This document shows positions 57,213-64,000 of a stretch of 64,000 nucleotides of DNA, one piece after another (the first letter of the stretch is position 1; each line of letters starts with the position of its first letter). The notes below the pieces were generated by a model that did no database searches, had not been told where the DNA came from, and saw only the letters and a program-made list of their open reading frames with translations. This stretch comes from Camillea tinctor (lineage: Eukaryota; Ascomycota; Sordariomycetes; Xylariales; Xylariaceae). The DNA lies in assembly GCA_022578605.1 (NCBI GenBank), contig MU394136.1:60001-124000 (forward strand), read 5' to 3'. Both the position numbers and the translations under genes were made by a program.

Positions 57213-58879
57213 AAGGGGGAGGGGAGGGGAGGGGATGAGTGGATAGATAAATGAATGCATGCATGTGCAGTATCTTTTCTACTGTTTTCTTGGTTGCCTT
57301 TGGAGGACGTGCTGGACGAGGTTATATCTGATATCTGCTCGTTAGTTACTGGGTACTTGGTATATCGAATTATTGCTCAGGTGGTGTATATTGAATCATG
57401 TAGAGCATGTAGCACGATAGATATAACATATAAATTAGATGTCTAAGTTGGCGTGTATGTATAACCTCTCAACCAGGATAACCTGTCTTGTGAACTTGGG
57501 CAAGTTTGCATGTGACTCAGACACCTGTATAGACTATGTTGCTTAGAAAGTAGGCAAGGCAAGAGCTGGCAAGAGTAATAAATCGTTCATACAGATACGC
57601 ATGTAAAGGTTAGTTCACTCTATATAAGAGATGTCTTGCATAAAAATGTAGGGCAGCTTTTTCTTTTCTTTTCTTTTTGCTTTATTGCTATTGGATGTTC
57701 TATTGATTGGTTTATGGCATTTTGATATCGCATGTAAACTACATACATACTATATATACCCTATGAGAGGGGTTGAGTTAATATAAAACCCAGGGCGAAA
57801 ATGCATATAGGTAAGGATAACCTGCCCAAAGTTTGGGGGGGCGAGGGAGGTGAGGGGCAATTCATAGATTCTCTCAGTCTTTGGTGTCCAATACCCTCTT
57901 AGTAGACCTACATGAATGGGATGTCAGTATGCCACCAAGATACCCGCATAAGCTTATTATTTGGGGGGAGAGAAACTTCCCGGTACCGAGCAACCTGATT
58001 GGTGTTGATTTGGAGAGAAGGTAGTATGTTGGTTGAGAAAAAGAAAAGGCTTCAGTTGAATAGCAAGGGATAAAAAGAGAGAAGGAGGAGGATATAGAAA
58101 AGGAGTAGGTTAGTAATGCTTTAACATAATAAAATTAAAAAAGATTGGGATATGTAAACTACAATACGATTTTGATATAGATAGATGGGTTATCTATACG
58201 AAGTTGTCTAGTGTAGGTAGCTCATGTAGGTATAGTACTATATACGCACACATGTATGTGGGGATTCACGGGCTTCTCGAAATCGTCCCTACATAGATAG
58301 TATAGGGATACAGGGATTGGAGTATCGTAACCTATACCGCTTGTATGTAAGTAAGAAACCGTTGGGACCCGAGGGGAGGTTCTTGCGGCGCCTTATGTGC
58401 AGAATTCTACCCCATTCGACAAAATGCGTGTGGGTGAGACCCAATGAGACCTGCCTGCCGTGATGAGGAACGACAGGCACAGAACAATGGGCGCGGACTC
58501 TCCCTGTTTTGGCTAGAGGCTGCTCACACATGCCGATCTCCCCGCCGCGCACACTAGGTAGTTGTAAGTAAGTAGCCGGGACCCTTGCTGCGCCGCATGG
58601 CTGCTTGGACGGCTGTGTCATTCCCATTCCCAATCCCAATCCTGCCGATGTAACGCTCGTCCGAGGTTCTAGATTAACCAAGATCAAATGGCTGGCTATA
58701 TTAATATGCTGGGTCCCCTCCTTTCCCTGTATCCTCTGCATCATCGCTAGCAAACTCGCCTACACACGACTTGATTTGACCATAGCCCCTGACTTTTACA
58801 TATACATACCACATCTACCTCCTTAGCTAACTACACTACGGCTAGGCTGGGTGAGAAGACCCGGTGACAATGCGAAAAG
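57213..58879. other. Spacer before the Clr5 gene
   Basis: About 1.7 kb. A 154-codon minus-strand frame at 58289-58753 has no recognisable motif and runs against the next gene's promoter, so it is not called. Several TA-rich and CTTTT runs near 57655. No gene is supported. Confidence 0.5.
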
Positions 58880-60526
58880 ATGGTTTTACTACGCGTGGTC
58901 AATGACATGGACCCCGCGGTGTCCGGGGAGCAACCCCAATCGGTTGACTCTATACTACCGTCTATTGAATTCTCGGAATCACCGCCCTCGCAGCAGGAAC
59001 AACAGCAGCAGCAACAAGAACGTACCAGTCCGGTGTCCGGATCAATGGAAAAGCAGCACACCGAGGCGGAATGGGATGCCATGTACCCGCACATCGTCCG
59101 ATTGTATATCGGGGAGCAGCTCATTCTCAGTGAGGTGATGAAAGTCATGGAGACGCGATACAATTTCAAAGCAACGTATGGAAGAACCTTGCTTTCTCCT
59201 CGCGATATAGGCTCGGTAATAGGCTAACCGGGGGGAGAGGGGATGCACAGCCAGTCGATGTACAAGAAGCGGATCAGCAAGTGGCAACTGCACAAGTACA
59301 AGCGGAAGAACCGTCCCAACACCCAAGCGCACGTGCCGATGAAGGAGGATGCCCTAGTGGCGCATGCGAACATGGCCGGCAAGAGAAGGATCGCCAGCTT
59401 GCAGATGTATGACGGCGATAGCAGGAATCTGAAGGCGATACCGCCCCGAGTCGCCGACGTCGCGCTGGACCAGGCCGCCAGATCGATACTGGTCAACATG
59501 CAAGCCTGGACCATGTCCAGCACGCGGCCGCGCGAATGGGGCCTTCGCGAGACGCCCCCGCCCGAAATGAGCACGCTGATGAAGTCGGCCAGCATCAAGA
59601 TCACGGCGCAGATGTACGTGACGTTCAGCCTGGCCGAGGCGCTGTTCGCGCGGGACCAGGGGCACCTGGCGGGGAAAGCGCTGCGCAAAGCGTTCCTCAT
59701 GCTGGAGGCCATCATCAAGTGCAACGACTTCGGGCTGGAGTGGGCGCTCATCGACGTGCTGTACGACCTGGTGTCGCGGGGGCGCATGGCGGTGTACCGC
59801 GCGATGACGGCGCACGTGGCCAACATCGCGCGCGTGCTGCTGCCGCCCGCGCACCCGCTCGGCCAGCTCGCCGACTACCTCGCCCGCTACGACGGCGACC
59901 TGGCCACCATGCTGCAGCGCGCGTACTTCAGCCAGATCGACGCCGCGCGCTCCGACCCGCTCGTGCGCCGCTTCCTGCGCGCCCACAACCCCGCCGCCGA
60001 GGGCTTCCGCGTCCCGCCCCCCGGCTCCCCCGAGCACGCCGACCTCGCCGAGCTGCAGGCCGGCATCCGCGCCACCCACTGCGAGGCCGAGATCATGAAG
60101 GGCCCGCTGGCGGCGCGCCGCCCCGGGAAGGATCCGCCGACTCTCCACGAGTTCGTGCTGCTGCGCGCGCGCCGCACGCTGGCCGTCACGCGGGGCGCGG
60201 ACCCGCTGCTCGTCGGCGCGAGCGATCGCATGCTGTTCTCCGAGCACAACCCCTACGTGGCGCCGGTGTACCGGCTCAAGGCGCGGGCGTTCCGCGAGGT
60301 GCACGCGGGGCGGTGGGAGGAGGCGGCGGGCACGCAGCGGCTGCTGCTGGAGACGATGCGCGAGCGCACGGCGGTGGACTTCTGGGGCATCATACGCGAG
60401 CTGTGGGCGCTGGAGAAGATGCTGGTGAAGATGGGGGGGTGCGAGGACGAGCTCGGGGAGGTGAGGGCGGAGATCCAGGAGAGGGTTACGAGGCTGCTGC
60501 AGGATATACCTGATGATGGGTTTTGA
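58880..60526 (+). CDS. Clr5-domain protein
   Basis: Exons 58880-59175 and 59251-60526 (75-bp intron) give 523 residues; an ATG at 58907 is an alternative start. A Gln run sits at about 39-46. The Clr5 domain spans about 62-118: EAEWDAMYPHIVRLYIGEQ, LSEVMKVMETRYNFKAT, and after the splice QSMYKKRISKWQLHKYKRK. This N-terminal helical module is common in filamentous fungi and named after a fission-yeast silencing factor. The rest is an alpha-helical region of unknown role, with LAEALFARDQGHLAGKALRKAF resembling repeat helices. From about 59550 the coding strand becomes very GC-rich. The gene converges with the next. Likely a nuclear regulatory protein; its target is unknown. Confidence 0.85.
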
Positions 60527-61385
60527 GGGGGAAAGAGAGGTTGTGGGGGGAAAAGAGGGAGGCGAGTGGAAATCTGTGGCACTGGACGGACGGAGTATAC
60601 TTATGCTTTCTTGCTTTGTCCCTCGTCCCGATACCGTTCTCCTAAGTTCTCCTCGCCTGCCGATGTTATCTAAACGAAAAAGACCGAAGCCGACTGTGCT
60701 TTTTAATGCGCCTCTTACCTTCCGACCTATGGGAATGCGATGTTTGAAACCTCAAGACTACCGCTGGAGTGATATAACAAGAAGCAGCGGGTCGTAGTCT
60801 CAGTATAAGACGATTCATGAGAAACCTTAATGGGGATTTCGGATTTATCTCGTATTTCACTTGTGAACGCAGCGTTTATTCCTGAGGGGAAACGTGATAC
60901 GGAGAAGCCTAAGCGCTGAGAGGAGTTAAGTGCGTGATGAGATGCTCGCCGGACGAAACCTAAAAAAGTATGAACATATGAAAATGTTGTTACGGAATAA
61001 GAGGGAGGGAAAATCTCTCTACAGACACATAAAAGGACAGGAAGAGAAGCGAATATTGGTGTATCTATCTAGTGTATCTCACCTCTTCCATGCAGGTGAA
61101 AAACCAACTCCACATGAAACAAGCAACAACAAATATATATATGTATATATATATTTAATATATCATTCCATCATCTATCTGCATCAACTTAACTCAGTAG
61201 CTTCACTACAGAATAGAAGTGACAAAGCAGAAACCCAAAAGGCGTGTGGTGTAGGATCGCGGCTACGGCCAGGTGAATAGGCACGTAACAGTAATCTCTA
61301 TGAAGTCAATAAAAGTGTTTCAAGCTATCAATACAACGGGGCCTCAGTTTCCTCATCGCTCTCCCCTCACTCTCTTATCCTCACC
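60527..61385. other. Convergent 3' spacer
   Basis: About 860 bp between two convergent genes, falling back to AT-leaning composition with a TATATA run near 61135-61160. No gene is supported. Confidence 0.6.
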
Positions 61386-62780
61386 TCACAACACCCTCTT
61401 CGGATCACACCCCCCCAACCTCGCGCTCTTCGCCGCGCCCTCGAGCACAATCTCGCTGACCAGCTTCCCCGTCGCCGGCGCGTTCTGTATGCCCCAGCAC
61501 GTATGCCCCGCCGCCACCACAATGCCCCTGGTCTCCCCGCCCAGCTCCCCTATGTACGGGCCCCCCTGCGGCAAGTAGCACGCCTGCCGCGCGACCACCT
61601 CCGCGTCGCGCCCCAGCTCGTCGCTGATCCCGGCGACCTGGTGCGCGATGTCGGCGCAGCGCGCGGCGTCGACCTCGACCTCGGCGTTGGTCGGCGGCAG
61701 CGGGACCGCGGTGTCCGTCGGCCCGCACGCGTACGCCGTGCCGTCGGGGCGCGCGTAGATCTCCGGCTCCACGACCTGCGGCTTGCTGCTGGATGCGAAC
61801 CCCGCCGGCAGCGCGATCGCCGTGAACAGCGCGTAGGCGGATACCGGCCGCGCCGGCTTGATCACGATGCTGTGCGCGCGCGCGGAGGTCACCGGCACGG
61901 AGGGGAGCAGGCGCGGCGTCCAGGGGCCCGCCGCGACGACGCAGTCGCTGGTGGGGAGCGTGTGCGCCGCGCTGTCCTTCTCGTATGTCACGCTCTCGAC
62001 GCGCGTGCCGTCTGCGCTCTTGTTGATGGATGTGACGCGGGCGCCGGTTATAATCTTAACGCCCCTGTCCTCCGCTAGCTGGGCCATGCTGCGCGTGAAG
62101 AGCTCGGGATGCACCTGTGCTGTGTTCTCTGGGGTGCCCATCCCTTCGTAGCCGGTAAGCGACACTTCGGTGTCGAGCCAGTCGAGATCTTCGGGTGCGC
62201 CGAGCTTCTTGAGCGCCTTGGTGTCCTTCTTGTGGTCCTTGTGCAGGCCCTTGATATTCGGCCCTCCTGCCGCGGACGCGGGATCCACATCGGCTTTCCC
62301 GCCGAAGCCGGGCGGCGTCCGTGCTTTGCACTCGACTTGGCTCGCCCAACAGCGCCGGTAGCCCCACCTCTTATCACCGCCGTGCTCCTTTGCTAGCTCA
62401 TCGTGGAGACGGAAGCTCAGCGGCACGATATTCTGGGGGAATGCCCATAGAGCTAAGAGACCACCGGCCTTGCCACTCGCGCCACCGGCGATACCGTCGT
62501 GTGCTGGGTTCCGCTGTGATGCAGTTGCGGGATCGACGAGTGTGGAGGGATCCTGGATGCTGTCCGGAGTACGGCCACCGGCATTGCTGGATGAGGCCTC
62601 GAGAAGGGCGATGCGGTGTGTGGAGGGCGAGTATGAGGCATGGCGTGTTAGGAAGTAAGCGATGCTGCACCCAATAATGCCCCCTCCTACGATGGTGATA
62701 TCCTTGGTAGGCGTGGTAGCAGTCATTTTGCGGGAGGATAGAATACGAGGTAGAAAGCGCAATGTGAGGGAATTGGACAT
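61386..62780 (-). CDS. Tda3-like FAD-dependent oxidoreductase (DAO fold)
   Basis: A single exon of 464 residues. Residues 27-44 (DITIVGGGIIGCSIAYFL) are the FAD-binding Rossmann motif; HRIALLEASSSN (55-66) is the ribose-binding strand. GIAGGASGKAGGLLALWA (97-114) is characteristic of the fungal Tda3 branch. VVAAGPWTPRLLPSVP and the C-terminal GIVVAAGHTCWGIQNAPATGKLVSEIV block are the second FAD contact region of D-amino-acid-oxidase-fold proteins. Residues 1-18 (MSNSLTLRFLPRILSSRK) are basic and amphipathic and could be a mitochondrial targeting sequence; an ATG at residue 19 gives a shorter form without it. Yeast Tda3 is linked to endosomal traffic, but the enzymatic substrate is unknown. 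There is no SKL at the end, unlike the related flavoenzyme at 40950-42419. Confidence 0.85.
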   Translation of the reverse strand: MSNSLTLRFLPRILSSRKMTATTPTKDITIVGGGIIGCSIAYFLTRHASYSPSTHRIALLEASSSNAGGRTPDSIQDPSTLVDPATASQRNPAHDGIAGGASGKAGGLLALWAFPQNIVPLSFRLHDELAKEHGGDKRWGYRRCWASQVECKARTPPGFGGKADVDPASAAGGPNIKGLHKDHKKDTKALKKLGAPEDLDWLDTEVSLTGYEGMGTPENTAQVHPELFTRSMAQLAEDRGVKIITGARVTSINKSADGTRVESVTYEKDSAAHTLPTSDCVVAAGPWTPRLLPSVPVTSARAHSIVIKPARPVSAYALFTAIALPAGFASSSKPQVVEPEIYARPDGTAYACGPTDTAVPLPPTNAEVEVDAARCADIAHQVAGISDELGRDAEVVARQACYLPQGGPYIGELGGETRGIVVAAGHTCWGIQNAPATGKLVSEIVLEGAAKSARLGGCDPKRVL

Positions 62781-64000
62781 CTATTACAGGACAGGATATA
62801 TCCCGGCGCTAAGTTGATGAGGCCTTTGTATAGGTTCAAGTTAAAAGACTCGAGCTAACTTATACTACGTACATAGGCATGAATAGGATGATGTCTATAA
62901 GTAAATAATAGGTCATGGTGGGGTAGATTGGGGGAGAGGGGCTACGTCATTTTACTAGATTATGCACCTTATCGATAGCCATGTTCATCATAAAAGATAT
63001 TTATGTATAATCCGTATGCATTAATTAGATGAAGGTATTGCATATAGATAATCTACGCAAAGTCATCATCAATATGTAACTCACCTAATCCGCTCTCTCT
63101 ACTTATAGTTGGGAAATAGACGAGACAACTAACTCAGTTATCTTGTAGTGAATCAAGCTATACCCATTGTCTACGATAGCGTTATTGACTAAGTGGTGCT
63201 TTGTACATTTTTTAGCTTGGAGCTACTATTACCTATATAAATAGACTTGATGCATATTACAGAGTATAAAACCGGAAACAATAAGACACAAATATAAAAT
63301 ATAACACTTCCGCTTTCTAAACAATGTTAATACTATTGTCAAGTTATCGAAGAACAGAACGAGGATTTTAATACCACTAGTGATTTCAAATGTCTTCATA
63401 TACTGTATACGAGGGGGGCGAGAAATTAAAGCCGTAATTCCCCTTCAACTTACAACTCTCTATAAAAAGCTGATCAAGTAAAATAGATTAAGTACATGGA
63501 TATTAACCCTTGGTTATAAACATTGATGTTTTGAACATGATGTTTTTATTTCGAAAGGTTTGAAAGAACCATTAATTATTTATTAACAGATTATAAACAT
63601 GTGAACTGCACATATAATCAAGTGTCGCTGAGCCGCCTTCTTTCCATAACGTGACTCATTAAATGTATACCAGTTATAAGTCCAAACGAGAAACCAAAAG
63701 TCCAGGTAGATAAACAAACTATCTAAGTACAGCTGCTCTAATCTAGGTAAAAGATCTTGTGTGGAATTGCTTTGACCTTTGTACATCAACAGTATTATTC
63801 GTATACATGGGCTTATAGTGCTAAAGTGTTATCATGGAATATATTTATAATTCTTGTTCTACTGACAAGAACAATGGTGGCCATCCGAGTATTCCGCACT
63901 TGACTGCCGCCCGCTAGCTTGCATGGTCGGCTACAAATTCCTAAATGGGCAATAGGGGTTTCCAGTCCAGAAATTACGTTATTGGACTATCACTGTCTAG
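62781..64000. other. AT-leaning right end without genes
   Basis: About 1.2 kb beyond the start of the flavoenzyme, so its left part should be that gene's promoter. The remainder is AT-rich with frequent stops; the small frame 63583-63789 is not supported. Confidence 0.55.

Noticed and set aside
58289..58753. 154-codon minus-strand ORF before the Clr5 gene
   Set aside because: No recognisable motif, and it overlaps the likely promoter of the Clr5 gene.
1..64000. CRISPR arrays, bacterial operons, phage or integrative elements
   Set aside because: The DNA is fungal; no regular spacer-repeat array or prokaryotic signals are present.

Overview
The window is nuclear DNA of a filamentous ascomycete (Pezizomycotina). 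Genes carry short GT-AG introns of about 50-80 bp. The proteins are of fungal type: a Zn2Cys6 regulator, a Clr5-domain protein, a copper-fist factor, a GH75 chitosanase relic and an NRPS-like reductase. An AT-saturated block with a sharp edge looks like the product of repeat-induced point mutation (RIP). I cannot name the species.

Layout. 1-7250 is an extremely AT-rich, gene-empty block with one assembly gap (4424-4522). It holds tandem repeats and nine dispersed copies of a 20-21 bp motif. At its edge (7254-7860) lies the 3' half of a GH75 chitosanase with an in-frame stop. 7861-11440 is gene-poor, with one unrecognised ORF (9920-10330). 11443-20431 holds a DUF3445/HODM-type putative N-demethylase (+), then on the minus strand a saccharopine-dehydrogenase-like oxidoreductase, a dual zinc-finger regulator and mitochondrial ETF-ubiquinone oxidoreductase. 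A small secreted Ala/Gly-repeat protein follows at 23202-24244. A four-domain A-T-R-R reductase of the fungal glycine betaine reductase type is at 25552-29415. A 9.6 kb desert leads to the TATA-binding protein (39065-40030). Next come a peroxisomal sarcosine-oxidase-family flavoenzyme ending in SKL (40950-42419) and a U2-snRNP-associated SURP/CID splicing protein (43922-46408). A second desert of 6.2 kb precedes a copper-fist regulator (52630-54440). The right end has an Arg/His-rich nuclear-type protein, a Clr5-domain protein and a Tda3-like FAD oxidoreductase.

How genes may work together. Between 11 and 43 kb there are four genes whose families touch N-methylated amines or the electrons released from them: HODM-like, ETF-QO, the betaine-reductase-like ATRR and the sarcosine-oxidase-like enzyme. 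TBP, SURP and other housekeeping genes are interspersed, so this is a loose functional grouping and not a demonstrated cluster. The ATRR adenylation domain lacks the Asp that normally binds an alpha-amino group, which fits a betaine-like acid substrate.

Limits. Exon boundaries were derived by hand from splice consensus, reading phase and remembered family conservation. No database search was run. Long intergenic regions may hold noncoding transcripts that cannot be seen here.
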